Positions 16,746-24,926 of a DNA stretch of 64,000 nucleotides are shown here, piece by piece. Made by a program: the position numbers and the translations under genes. The notes beneath the pieces were generated by a model. It did no database searches, was not told the DNA's origin, and was given only the letters and a program-made list of their open reading frames with translations. Each line of letters opens with the position of its first letter. Positions within the stretch are counted from its first letter, which is position 1. The stretch comes from Capnocytophaga bilenii (GTDB taxonomy: Bacteria; Bacteroidota; Bacteroidia; Flavobacteriales; Flavobacteriaceae), in contig NZ_JAGDYP010000003.1 in assembly GCF_017565765.1 (NCBI RefSeq), positions 248,001 to 312,000 on the forward strand, given 5' to 3'.

Positions 16746-18037
16746 TAGTTATATTTTCTAAATACAGGTTTTACAACTTCACCCACCAAGTATTTTTCCA
16801 CTCCTTCCTCAAGTGCTTTTTTGTATACTTGTAAAGCTTTGCGCGTAGCTTCAAATGTTCTGTCTAATTCTCTTTGCTTATGAGCATACGAAAAAACAAT
16901 TACAGGCATTAACACTCCGTTTTTAATCATTTCTTGCGAAAAAAGTGTCCTAAAAGCCATTGATACTTCTTTATTAGCATCTTTAGTAAGATAATAAGGG
17001 CTGCATTCTATACCGCCTGCTGAAAAGTAATCCTCTATACCTAACTCTTTAGCAATAGCATTCATCCCAGCAACAATTTTAGTACCATAATCCCACAAAT
17101 GTCCTATTACATCGTGTTCTTTATAGAATTTTATAGTTTCTACCAAAGCTCCTAAGCCACTCATCTCAGCTCCGTGAGTAGTTGAAGTCAAGAAAACACG
17201 TTCAGCACCTATCTCCTTAATGCCTCCAATCTTCATAAACTCGCGTTTGCCACAAAGAGCTGCTACCGAAAAACCATTTGCCATACCCTTACCAAAAGTA
17301 CATAGGTCAGGCTCTACACCATAATAAGTTTGTGCCCCTTGCAAATGCCAACGGAAGCCCGTAATCATTTCATCAAGAATAAATAAAGCCCCATTTTTAT
17401 GGCATAAATCTCTTACTTTTTGCAAAAAGTTATCTTTAGGGTGTTCAGTAGTAGCAGGCTCTAAAATCACACCCGCCACTTCATTAGGATGTTGAGCAAA
17501 TAAAACCTCTAATGATTGTATATCGTTATACCTAAAGTTTACAGTATGTTCGTGGCTTTCTTTAGGAATACCACGAGTAATTACAGTATCACCTATAAAC
17601 CAGTCGTCATACGAAAAGAAAGGGTGGTCAAAACAACGGATAATATATTTCCTACCTGTATAAGCACGCGCCATCTTCACTGCTGCTGAAGTTACAGTCG
17701 AGCCATTTTTTGCAAATTTCACCATATCCACACTAGGTATAAGGTCTACCATCGCCTCAGCTGCTTCTAGTTCTATTACCGAAGCACGTGTAAGGTTATT
17801 ACCCTTCCATATTTGCTCAATAGCTGCATTAGCAATTCTCTTTTCTCCATAGCCTATCGTAACGGCACGTAGTGCCATACCATAGTCTAAAAACTCCTTC
17901 CCATCAGGAGTATAAGTATAAGCCCCTTCACCTCTTTCAAATATTTGTGGGGCATTTTCAGGATATTGGTCATCACCACGACTATATGTGTGGCAACCTC
18001 CAGGTATCAAATTATTTAATCGTTCGCTATAAGTCAT
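16745..18037 (-). CDS. Class III PLP-dependent aminotransferase, glutamate-1-semialdehyde aminomutase-like
   Basis: The 430-residue protein has the class III fold: P-G-G-C-H-T-Y-S-R-G near 12-21 as in glutamate-1-semialdehyde aminomutase, D-E-M-I-T-G-F-R near 221-228 and the PLP lysine in F-G-K-G-M-A-N-G near 247-254. It is unlikely to be HemL: it lies in a sugar operon, next to an SDR, a nitrilase and NeuA. Relatives are common in surface-polysaccharide clusters, where they aminate a keto sugar or sugar-like acid. The substrate is unknown. Confidence 0.82.
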   Translation of the reverse strand: MTYSERLNNLIPGGCHTYSRGDDQYPENAPQIFERGEGAYTYTPDGKEFLDYGMALRAVTIGYGEKRIANAAIEQIWKGNNLTRASVIELEAAEAMVDLIPSVDMVKFAKNGSTVTSAAVKMARAYTGRKYIIRCFDHPFFSYDDWFIGDTVITRGIPKESHEHTVNFRYNDIQSLEVLFAQHPNEVAGVILEPATTEHPKDNFLQKVRDLCHKNGALFILDEMITGFRWHLQGAQTYYGVEPDLCTFGKGMANGFSVAALCGKREFMKIGGIKEIGAERVFLTSTTHGAEMSGLGALVETIKFYKEHDVIGHLWDYGTKIVAGMNAIAKELGIEDYFSAGGIECSPYYLTKDANKEVSMAFRTLFSQEMIKNGVLMPVIVFSYAHKQRELDRTFEATRKALQVYKKALEEGVEKYLVGEVVKPVFRKYN

Positions 18038-18041
18038 CTTG

Positions 18042-18758
18042 TTATAATATATTTTTTAATTTTAATTCTAAAATTCTTTCTACAATATAGAAATCTACTA
18101 TATCGTCTATTTCGTATGCTTTATATTTAGGTACTATGTAAGGCAGCGTAAGATGATGATAAAAAGTATGTTCTTTTATATAAAAGTTGATATCCGATAA
18201 ATATAAAGAACCCTCAAAAAAATATAAATCATTTAAATCTTGCCTTCTTAACACCTTCATTTCTCCCAAATAGGGCTCTAATAATCCTTCTTTAGATAAA
18301 TTTACCAAGAAAGCAGGATGAGTAGCTTCTACTTTCGAAACGCCTACAATACTTTTAGCACTCTTATGATTTAATAACTGCTCTATAGCGGTATTTATAT
18401 CTGCAACATCACGCAGTGGCGAAGTAGGCTCCAACAGCAGTATATAATCAAACTCCTGTCCTTGGCTGCGGTAGTAATCAATTGTGTGTAGTACAAATTC
18501 CGAAGATGGCGAAGTATCAGTCGCCAATTCCGCAGGTCTCAAAAAAGGTACTTTTATCCCAAAACTCTCAGCCACCGAAGCTATTTCGGCACTGTCAGTC
18601 GATACGAATATCTCATCAATATAGTTGCTTGCTTGGGCTTGTTCTATGCTCCAACCTATTAATGGTTTGCCACATAAAGGCTTTATGTTTTTATTAGGCA
18701 ATCCCTTACTACCTCCTCTTGCAGGGATAATAGCCAATATTTTTTTATTATTATACAT
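18042..18758 (-). CDS. neuA: CMP-nonulosonate cytidylyltransferase (NeuA / LegF family)
   Basis: This enzyme activates a nine-carbon keto sugar acid with CTP to give CMP-nonulosonate. The CTP-binding N-terminus I-I-P-A-R-G-G-S-K-G-L-P-N-K-N-I near 10-25 is the family hallmark. It is followed by S-T-D-S-A-E-I-A near 53-60 and L-L-E-P-T-S-P-L-R near 106-114. At 238 residues it has only the synthetase domain, without the esterase domain of some NeuA proteins. The gap to the nucleotidyltransferase upstream is 3 bp. Whether the substrate is Neu5Ac, legionaminate or a relative cannot be settled from sequence. Confidence 0.9.
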   Translation of the reverse strand: MYNNKKILAIIPARGGSKGLPNKNIKPLCGKPLIGWSIEQAQASNYIDEIFVSTDSAEIASVAESFGIKVPFLRPAELATDTSPSSEFVLHTIDYYRSQGQEFDYILLLEPTSPLRDVADINTAIEQLLNHKSAKSIVGVSKVEATHPAFLVNLSKEGLLEPYLGEMKVLRRQDLNDLYFFEGSLYLSDINFYIKEHTFYHHLTLPYIVPKYKAYEIDDIVDFYIVERILELKLKNIL

Positions 18759-18761
18759 TGC

Positions 18762-19805
18762 TTAGCGTTCTAAATGTTTTATAAACTCTTGTGCGTGCTC
18801 GTAATCCACTGTTTTCCCAATGTCTATCCAATAACCTATAATAGGGTCATAAACCAATCTACCACCACTGGCTACCAAGCGCTCCATCACATCCGTTATA
18901 TCACAATATTTTCCTCGCTCTATAGTAGAAATTAGCGAGCGCTCTAGTATATAAATACCAGCATTAGAGTGGTATATAAAGCTCGGCTTCTCTTTAAAGT
19001 TCGTTACTCGCCCATCTTTAGTCTCAAATACAGCATAAGGCACATCCACCTTGTATTCTGTCGATGCTACTGCCATAGCAGCCCCTTCATTTAGCAATTT
19101 TAGGTATAGTGATTCAAAGTCCACATTGGTAAACAAATCACTATTCATCACCAGCACGTGTTCCGTACTAAAGTCATCTATCAGAGCCAAAGCGCCTGCA
19201 GTACCCAGAGGTTCATCTTCCCACACATATTCTATAGTAATCCCCTTTTGGCTGCCATCACCCAAATAATCCACTATCTGCTCACCAAGATATTTTACCG
19301 ATATATAGATTTTCTTAATCCCAAAACTAATCAATCGGTCTATATTATACTCTATAATAGGCTTACTCCCCAGCTTAAGCATCGGCTTAGGAATCGTATC
19401 CGTTAGCGGACTTAAGCGCTTCCCACGACCACCTGCCATTATTACCGCCTCCAAAGGAAGTTGAGCCTCTGTATATTCCAAGTCTATCAAATCCACCATC
19501 CTGCCTTCATCATCCAGAATAGGTAAAATTTTTATATCGCTCTTACGGTATTTCTTAAAACTCTGGTACGAAGATAGCTGGGTTAGGTAAGTAAAACCCT
19601 TGTAACAAATATCTCCCAACTTCTTTTCTAAATGCTGTTCACTTACTATCGCACGCCTTATGTCTCCATCAGTAACCGAACCTATCACACGCCCATTATC
19701 ATCTACCACAAATAGTATCAACCTACTGATGTTCCGTAAAGCATTCAGCTTCTGCAAGCCCTCTACTAAGTTCTTATCCTTATGAATTAATAGGTCTGAT
19801 CTCAT
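18762..19805 (-). CDS. CBS-domain nucleotidyltransferase (PtmE-like)
   Basis: Two CBS motifs fill about residues 1-120 (R-V-I-G-S-V-T-D-G-D-I-R near 39-50). A sugar-1-phosphate nucleotidyltransferase domain follows from about 127, with the pyrophosphorylase signature M-A-G-G-R-G-K-R-L near 129-137 and P-K-P-M-L near 145-149. In Campylobacter jejuni a protein with this domain order, PtmE, makes GDP-glucosamine to start legionaminic acid synthesis. The neighbours here (NeuA, NeuB, NeuC) match that setting. The CBS part may sense a nucleotide. The GDP specificity is inferred. Confidence 0.83.
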   Translation of the reverse strand: MRSDLLIHKDKNLVEGLQKLNALRNISRLILFVVDDNGRVIGSVTDGDIRRAIVSEQHLEKKLGDICYKGFTYLTQLSSYQSFKKYRKSDIKILPILDDEGRMVDLIDLEYTEAQLPLEAVIMAGGRGKRLSPLTDTIPKPMLKLGSKPIIEYNIDRLISFGIKKIYISVKYLGEQIVDYLGDGSQKGITIEYVWEDEPLGTAGALALIDDFSTEHVLVMNSDLFTNVDFESLYLKLLNEGAAMAVASTEYKVDVPYAVFETKDGRVTNFKEKPSFIYHSNAGIYILERSLISTIERGKYCDITDVMERLVASGGRLVYDPIIGYWIDIGKTVDYEHAQEFIKHLER

Positions 19806-19807
19806 TG

Positions 19808-20479
19808 TTATTTGTCAATATATTTGATAAGTTGAAAAGCCTCGGCATATTCTACTCCCACACTTGCTCCTCTATAAGTTGCTAATGCTTCTATATTTCT
19901 TAAACTCCTTGGAAAAGGATGCTCTCCTACCTCAGATTCATAAATTTTCATCAGCTCTAATTTTTCTTCTAAAAAAGATGAAATGTCTACAAAATAGTTA
20001 GGTATAAATACTTTTTCAGGTAACTGAGGTGCAAATTCAGTTTCAGAAATACATTCATACATAAGCACTTGTTTAATAAAAGGGTATCTAAAAGATTTTG
20101 TACAAGCCATTACTGCATCAAATGTAATTCTATGATCTGAATGAGCATCCGAACGATTCAAACAATACACTATTTCGGGTTCTATCTCAGTAAAAACTTT
20201 TGATATTTTTGGAACCATTTCAATCAATGTACTTGTTGAAAGGGACATTGTGGGATAATTCAATAAGAATACCTTTTCTACACCCAATGCCTCAGAAATT
20301 TTTTCTATTTCTTTTTGTCGGCTACAAACACGTTCTTTAGAGAAGCCACAACTTTCCAAAACATTAGTTACAATAAGCCAATATATCTTATCACCATTTT
20401 TTTTATGTTTTAACAAAGTCCCACCAGCTCCTAAAATCTCATCATCAGGATGTGCCGATATAACTATAACTTTTTTCAT
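19808..20479 (-). CDS. PIG-L / LmbE family zinc deacetylase
   Basis: This zinc-dependent de-N-acetylase removes acetyl groups from amino sugars. The metal and catalytic motif A-H-P-D-D-E is at 9-14, followed by I-L-G-A-G-G-T-L, and the second motif N-R-S-D-A-H-S-D-H-R near 109-118 supplies the third ligand. It overlaps the formyltransferase by 4 bp. A deacetylase coupled to a formyltransferase suggests exchange of an N-acetyl for an N-formyl group on one sugar. No signal peptide is visible, so it should act in the cytoplasm on a nucleotide sugar or free precursor. Confidence 0.87.
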   Translation of the reverse strand: MKKVIVISAHPDDEILGAGGTLLKHKKNGDKIYWLIVTNVLESCGFSKERVCSRQKEIEKISEALGVEKVFLLNYPTMSLSTSTLIEMVPKISKVFTEIEPEIVYCLNRSDAHSDHRITFDAVMACTKSFRYPFIKQVLMYECISETEFAPQLPEKVFIPNYFVDISSFLEEKLELMKIYESEVGEHPFPRSLRNIEALATYRGASVGVEYAEAFQLIKYIDK

Positions 20480-21366
20480 AAGTATTGTCCTTTTTTTGGA
20501 AGTTCTAAGAACTCGTGTTCTATAATTTGAATTGCCCCATCATATGTTTTTACAAGTATCTTGTTGTTTTCTACTTCTAAAACTTTTCCCGGCTCATAAT
20601 TTACAAAAGTACAACTTTTTTTTATAACTTTCCATATTTTTACCTCTTTTTCTCCATCCAATTTTATATGAGCTCCTACATAAGGGTGCGTCAATGCCCT
20701 TACCAAATTGTAAATAGCTTCCGATGACATCCTAAAGTCTATCTGTCCATCTACTTTTCCTCTTTTTCTCCACGCATTACCCTCTGCTATATTTTGCTTT
20801 CTCCTTTCTATATTTTCACCTTTCAGTTCAAATTCTTTAGAAAAATCTATAATTTGCTTTATTGCAATTTCACCTACTTTTTTATAAAGTGTTTCAGCAG
20901 TATCAGTCTCTTCTATAGCTACTATTTCTTGTGAAATAATATCTCCTGTATCTGCACCCTCATCCATTATAAAAAATGTACTTGCAGTTCTTTTTAATCC
21001 TAAAAAAATAGCCCATATTAGGGGGTGACGCCCTCTGTTGTTGGGAAGTTCAGTAGGGTGAAAACCTACTACTCCGTATTTTGGAATTGATAATATCTCA
21101 GAGGGAAGTATATGCGACCAACCAAAACAATAAATCACATCAGGTTTTTTTTCTTTTAAGAAAGCTATAAGCTCTTCTTCATTATCCTTTTTTCTAAAAA
21201 AAACAGGAATATGATATTTATCCGTTAAAGGTGTTAAATCACAGAAATCAGCGTTAAAATCTGATTTTCTTTTGGTAATAACCCCCACTACATCAAAATT
21301 ATGTTCTATAAGCGCCTCCAATGCTCTATATGAAAAATCAACAGTACCTATAAAAACTATTCTCAT
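20476..21366 (-). CDS. Sugar N-formyltransferase, Fmt-like fold
   Basis: The protein has an N-terminal N10-formyltetrahydrofolate-dependent formyltransferase domain (about 1-190) and an OB-like C-terminal domain (about 200-296). The active-site loop reads G-F-H-P-T-E-L-P-N-N-R-G-R-H-P near 101-115, and the catalytic Asp is in M-D-E-G-A-D-T-G-D-I near 138-147. Methionyl-tRNA formyltransferase normally has Asn two residues before the loop His; here it is Gly, so this is not the housekeeping enzyme. The neighbours point to an amino sugar as acceptor. It overlaps the deacetylase by 4 bp. Confidence 0.82.
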   Translation of the reverse strand: MRIVFIGTVDFSYRALEALIEHNFDVVGVITKRKSDFNADFCDLTPLTDKYHIPVFFRKKDNEEELIAFLKEKKPDVIYCFGWSHILPSEILSIPKYGVVGFHPTELPNNRGRHPLIWAIFLGLKRTASTFFIMDEGADTGDIISQEIVAIEETDTAETLYKKVGEIAIKQIIDFSKEFELKGENIERRKQNIAEGNAWRKRGKVDGQIDFRMSSEAIYNLVRALTHPYVGAHIKLDGEKEVKIWKVIKKSCTFVNYEPGKVLEVENNKILVKTYDGAIQIIEHEFLELPKKGQYL

Positions 21367-21369
21367 CTC

Positions 21370-22530
21370 TTATAAATCATAAAATGGTTTCTTGAGTATA
21401 TCTTCCAAATCTATACTTTTTAAAACTTTAACTATTTCTTCCGAAGGAGCATCTACTCCCTTAAACGGATTTTCTACAGTTTTTAGTAACGTTTTAAACT
21501 CGCTCGAAATGGCTTTGTTAATAGCAGCTTCAATATCTTGTGATGAACTATCACATTGTATCACACTTTCTGCCATTATTCTACCTCTTTGTCTATCACC
21601 TATATTTACAGTAGCAATTTTAAAACTTGGAGCCTCTACTATACCACTCGATGAGTTTCCTATCATAGCATCTACATATTGTAATGCCGAAAGGTAGCGC
21701 AGTTGCCCCAGAGAGGTAAAACAAACTGCTTTTGAAGAATTTTTAGCCACATACTCTTCTATCATTTGGTTTACAATTCGCCCATCAGTGTCAGAGTTTG
21801 ATTTAGTAAATATGATTTTGCAATTATCAATCTTATCCAACGCATTTAATAATTGTTGTGTTTGTACTGCTGAAGTTGCTTTTTCAAGTGTAACAGGGTG
21901 AAAAGTAACTAAAAAAGTGTATTTTTTATCTAATTTAAAATTAATTGAGGTTTCAAAATCTTCTTTAGATAAAAGTTTTAACTTCAAAATATTTTCAAGA
22001 GCTAAAGCACCTATATTAAAAACCTTATTTGGTGTTTCGCCTAATTGTATAATCCTTTTTTTATATATTTCAGTAGCACAAAAGTGTATCTGAGACATTT
22101 TGGTAATACTATGCCTAATAGCCTCATCTATTAGCCCCTCTGTTGCTTCTCCCCCGTGACAATGTGCCACAGGAATACGAGCTATCATAGCTGCACTCAC
22201 TGCCGAAAAGATTTCAAATCTATCACCTAAAACTAAGATAATATCAGGCTTAAGCTCCGCAAAGGCTTCCGAAAAAGAAATCATTGCAAGCCCCATACTT
22301 TTAGAGATTCCTACAGGAGTATCAGAAGAAAGAAGAATTTCTATCTTTTTATCAATCGTAAATCCTGCGTTTTCAATATCTTTATAAGTTAAACCAAACT
22401 CAGGGGAAAGATGCATTCCCGTTGCAATCAATTGAAGTTGCAATGTTTTATCCTCTTCAATTGCTTTTATAGTATGATGTAGCAAGCCAAATTCGGCTCT
22501 TGTACCCGTTATAACACAAACTTTTCTCAT
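21370..22530 (-). CDS. neuC: Hydrolysing NDP-N-acyl-hexosamine 2-epimerase (NeuC / LegG family)
   Basis: The enzyme epimerises and cleaves an NDP-amino sugar to free ManNAc or its 6-deoxy-4-amino analogue, the substrate of NeuB. The start I-T-G-T-R-A-E-F-G-L near 7-16 is the family signature, L-G-D-R-F-E-I near 93-99 and A-H-C-H-G-G-E-A-T-E-G near 113-123 follow, and G-N-S-S-S-G-I-V-E near 289-297 is the uracil/phosphate site. It overlaps NeuB by 4 bp. NeuC and LegG cannot be told apart by eye; the presence of LegB/LegC-type genes in the window favours a LegG-like role. Confidence 0.9.
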   Translation of the reverse strand: MRKVCVITGTRAEFGLLHHTIKAIEEDKTLQLQLIATGMHLSPEFGLTYKDIENAGFTIDKKIEILLSSDTPVGISKSMGLAMISFSEAFAELKPDIILVLGDRFEIFSAVSAAMIARIPVAHCHGGEATEGLIDEAIRHSITKMSQIHFCATEIYKKRIIQLGETPNKVFNIGALALENILKLKLLSKEDFETSINFKLDKKYTFLVTFHPVTLEKATSAVQTQQLLNALDKIDNCKIIFTKSNSDTDGRIVNQMIEEYVAKNSSKAVCFTSLGQLRYLSALQYVDAMIGNSSSGIVEAPSFKIATVNIGDRQRGRIMAESVIQCDSSSQDIEAAINKAISSEFKTLLKTVENPFKGVDAPSEEIVKVLKSIDLEDILKKPFYDL

Positions 22531-23534
22531 AGCTCAATAAAATCATCTTCTTCAAAATCTCTTATCGCCTTGGTACCTATCACCTCATTCCATCGCATAG
22601 GCGAAAGCCCCGTGCCAGGTCGTTTAACAATAAGATTCTCTTCTGTAAGCAATTCCCCTTTTTTTATAGCCCTATTAGCTATAATGCTTCTTCTTACAAT
22701 AGGCTCATTTTTAGCTTCAGAAGCCGATACCTCTTTCACCCCCAAGCCTCCTATCGCTTTTTCTATATTGCGAATAGCACTTACCATAGCTTTTAGCTCT
22801 TTAGGCTCAAGAGAAGCCTTATGGTCAGGGCCTGGTAAATTTTTGTCTAAGGTAAAGTGTTTTTCAATTACCGTAGCTCCTAAAGCTACCGCTGCTATAG
22901 GTACTTCTATTCCTAAAGTATGGTCAGAATAACCCACCGCTACACCCAATTCTTGCTGAATATGTAGCATCGCCTTTAGGTTTACATCCTCCATAGGAGT
23001 AGGATATTCTGTATTGCAATGCAATATCGTAATTTTATCTTTGCACACCCCATTATCAGTAAGCACCTTTACAGCCTCTTTTATTTCTGCAATCGTAGCC
23101 ATTCCCGTACTCATAATAATAGGCAAACCCATCTTTGCCACTTTAACTAAGTATGGATAATTAGTAATTTCACCAGAAGGAATCTTAAAAAAATCCATAT
23201 TTAATTCCTTTAGAGTATCTATAGATACTAAATCAAAGGGCGTTGAAGCAAATTTTATATTCTTTGTTTCAGCATATTGTGATAAAATCTTAAAATCAGA
23301 TAATGGCAAGTGAATTTTCTTAGTCATTTCTAACTGAGACTCTTTTATCCCTAAGTTCTGGATTTGATATTCCGTCATAGTCCCTTTTTTTGTAACAACC
23401 AAATTAGGAACTGCAGTTTGAAACTTTACATAATCAGCACCACTTTCTGCAGCAACATCTATTAGCTGCTTGGCTTTATTGAGGTCAGCATTATGATTTA
23501 CCCCAGCCTCTGCTATAATTACTACCTTTTTCAT
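22527..23534 (-). CDS. neuB: N-acetylneuraminate / legionaminate synthase (NeuB / LegI family)
   Basis: NeuB condenses phosphoenolpyruvate with a six-carbon amino sugar to give a nine-carbon nonulosonic acid. The TIM-barrel starts I-I-A-E-A-G-V-N-H-N-A-D near 6-17 and contains S-T-P-F-D near 96-100, I-P-S-G-E near 117-121 and G-Y-S-D-H-T-L-G near 200-207. The C-terminal SAF/antifreeze-like domain runs from R-R-S-I-I-A near residue 277 through K-R-P-G-T-G-L near 300. It overlaps both neighbours by 4 bp. It is the committed enzyme of the pathway, so the locus surely makes a nonulosonic acid. Confidence 0.94.
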   Translation of the reverse strand: MKKVVIIAEAGVNHNADLNKAKQLIDVAAESGADYVKFQTAVPNLVVTKKGTMTEYQIQNLGIKESQLEMTKKIHLPLSDFKILSQYAETKNIKFASTPFDLVSIDTLKELNMDFFKIPSGEITNYPYLVKVAKMGLPIIMSTGMATIAEIKEAVKVLTDNGVCKDKITILHCNTEYPTPMEDVNLKAMLHIQQELGVAVGYSDHTLGIEVPIAAVALGATVIEKHFTLDKNLPGPDHKASLEPKELKAMVSAIRNIEKAIGGLGVKEVSASEAKNEPIVRRSIIANRAIKKGELLTEENLIVKRPGTGLSPMRWNEVIGTKAIRDFEEDDFIEL

Positions 23535-23848
23535 TTCTTTATTTTCTCTTTTAGTATACTATTCATACTTTCCCAATTTGTAAAAGGTAAAGCCCTATCG
23601 TCTATCCATACATCTCCAATAGGTTTCCCCATTACCAATTGATGATATTTAAAACCATTTTTTTTGAGCCAGTCGGTTGTCATTTCAAACTCCATCCAAG
23701 TTCTAGCTGTATAAAAAATAATGGTATGCCCCTCATCATATAAAGCATTTACAGAAGAAACAGCATCTTTAAGAGGACGTGCTAATGAACGACTATAGGT
23801 CTTTTCTTCAGTACAAATAGTACCATCAATATCTATTATTATTTGCAT
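23531..23848 (-). CDS. Small HAD-family phosphatase-like protein of sugar clusters
   Basis: The 105-residue protein has the HAD nucleophile motif I-D-I-D-G-T-I at 4-10, a second motif F-Y-T-A-R-T near 45-50 and the acidic W-I-D-D-R-A near 82-87. It is too small to have a cap domain. Such proteins are commonly paired with ATP-grasp genes in capsule loci, as here: the ATP-grasp gene ends 1 bp upstream. The phosphorylated substrate is unknown; a sugar or acyl phosphate made in the locus is likely. Confidence 0.8.
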   Translation of the reverse strand: MQIIIDIDGTICTEEKTYSRSLARPLKDAVSSVNALYDEGHTIIFYTARTWMEFEMTTDWLKKNGFKYHQLVMGKPIGDVWIDDRALPFTNWESMNSILKEKIKK

Positions 23849-23849
23849 C

Positions 23850-24788
23850 TTAAATTGTTTTATAATATTCTTTGAAAGCCCGTATCATCATAAAATTCCC
23901 CTTCCATTCTTGATAAGAGTTAGGCAATCCTAAAAAGTCTTTTAACAAACACATCGTACTATCAGCTCCTGCCATAATAGAATTTAAAACACCCCCTCCA
24001 AAACGAGGGTTAATTTCCATAAAGAAAAGTTCTTTTTCCTCATTTTCCAATATTTGTAACGTAATAGCCCCTATTAAATTTGTTTTTAGAATAACTTCTT
24101 TAGCAAAAGCTTCTATATTTTCATTCTTTATAGTAATTGATTTTATTGACTCTCCCCCTTGAGTTTCTAACCTCTGTCTTGGCACTATAGATAATATCTT
24201 ACCCGTTTTTGGACTTCTGTAAATATCAATAGTATATTCATTACCTTTTATAAATTTCTGTATTAGGTATTTTTCACGATTTAAAAGGTTTAGAAGTTCA
24301 GATTCATTATTTAACACTACAATCCCCTTAGAAGCAGAGCCTTCTAAAGGCTTAGCTATTAGGGGATAGATAGATAAATTAGTATCAGGTACTTTTATAT
24401 CATTCTTTATACACCATTCATTAGATAATTTTTTATTAAAAAAAATAACACAAGAATCTATGTCAGAAACAGGAATAAAAACATCCTCCTCTTGCAAAAT
24501 ATTTTTCAAATTAGCTGCTATAATAGTAGCGGGGTCTACAAAAGGTAATAGAATATGAATTTTATATTCCTTGATTACCCTCTTCAAATCATCTAAAATA
24601 GATTTATCACTCCATTTACACCCTTTTATTACTGTTCCTACGAAAGCAATAGGGCAATCCTCATTCAGTTCATATGAAAAAATAGAAACTTCAAAACCTA
24701 ATGTTTTACCAGCCTCTATAAATCTTTCTGCAATAGAAACTCTTTTAGCACCTCCTAAAAAAAGAATATTTATTTTTTTACCATTCAT
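23850..24788 (-). CDS. ATP-grasp ligase of the nonulosonate operon
   Basis: The 312-residue protein has an N-terminal Rossmann-like part (L-F-L-G-G-A-K-R near 10-17), an ATP-grasp Lys/Gly-rich loop in A-K-P-L-E-G-S-A-S-K-G near 168-178, and the metal-binding motif F-M-E-I-N-P-R-F-G-G-G near 267-277. It resembles CarB-like and PylC-like ATP-grasp enzymes, which join a carboxylate to an amine through an acyl phosphate. It is the first gene of the operon. A ligase here could add an amino acid or another acyl group to the sugar; the substrate is unknown. Confidence 0.82.
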   Translation of the reverse strand: MNGKKINILFLGGAKRVSIAERFIEAGKTLGFEVSIFSYELNEDCPIAFVGTVIKGCKWSDKSILDDLKRVIKEYKIHILLPFVDPATIIAANLKNILQEEDVFIPVSDIDSCVIFFNKKLSNEWCIKNDIKVPDTNLSIYPLIAKPLEGSASKGIVVLNNESELLNLLNREKYLIQKFIKGNEYTIDIYRSPKTGKILSIVPRQRLETQGGESIKSITIKNENIEAFAKEVILKTNLIGAITLQILENEEKELFFMEINPRFGGGVLNSIMAGADSTMCLLKDFLGLPNSYQEWKGNFMMIRAFKEYYKTI

Positions 24789-24905
24789 TTTAATATAGGT
24801 TATTATTGATACAATGAGTATTAATTATTATAACTCATATGTATTACTCCGCTTGGGATATTACAACTCTTATTCCTAACTATTCAGTGTTACCAAGGTC
24901 AGTCT

Positions 24906-24913
24906 CAAAGATA
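24906..24913 (-). promoter_or_regulatory. Likely promoter of the nonulosonate operon
   Basis: The minus strand reads TATCTTTG in the cysD-ATP-grasp gap, about 118 bp before the ATP-grasp start. It is the only good -7 element in this gap, and the genes downstream are packed with overlaps, so it probably drives the whole block. No TTTG at the -33 spacing is clear. Confidence 0.5.
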
Positions 24914-24926
24914 TGAAGCATTTCTT

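Noticed and set aside
16745-18037. Class III aminotransferase as the haem enzyme HemL
   Set aside because: It resembles HemL but lies in a sugar operon far from haem genes other than hemD, and the neighbours point to sugar metabolism.
20476-21366. Housekeeping methionyl-tRNA formyltransferase
   Set aside because: The catalytic Asn is missing and the gene overlaps a sugar deacetylase inside a sugar operon.
21370-23534. Plain Neu5Ac (sialic acid) pathway only
   Set aside because: NeuB/NeuC alone would allow it, but a LegC-family aminotransferase and a dehydratase in the same window favour a 6-deoxy diamino type. Not fully excluded.
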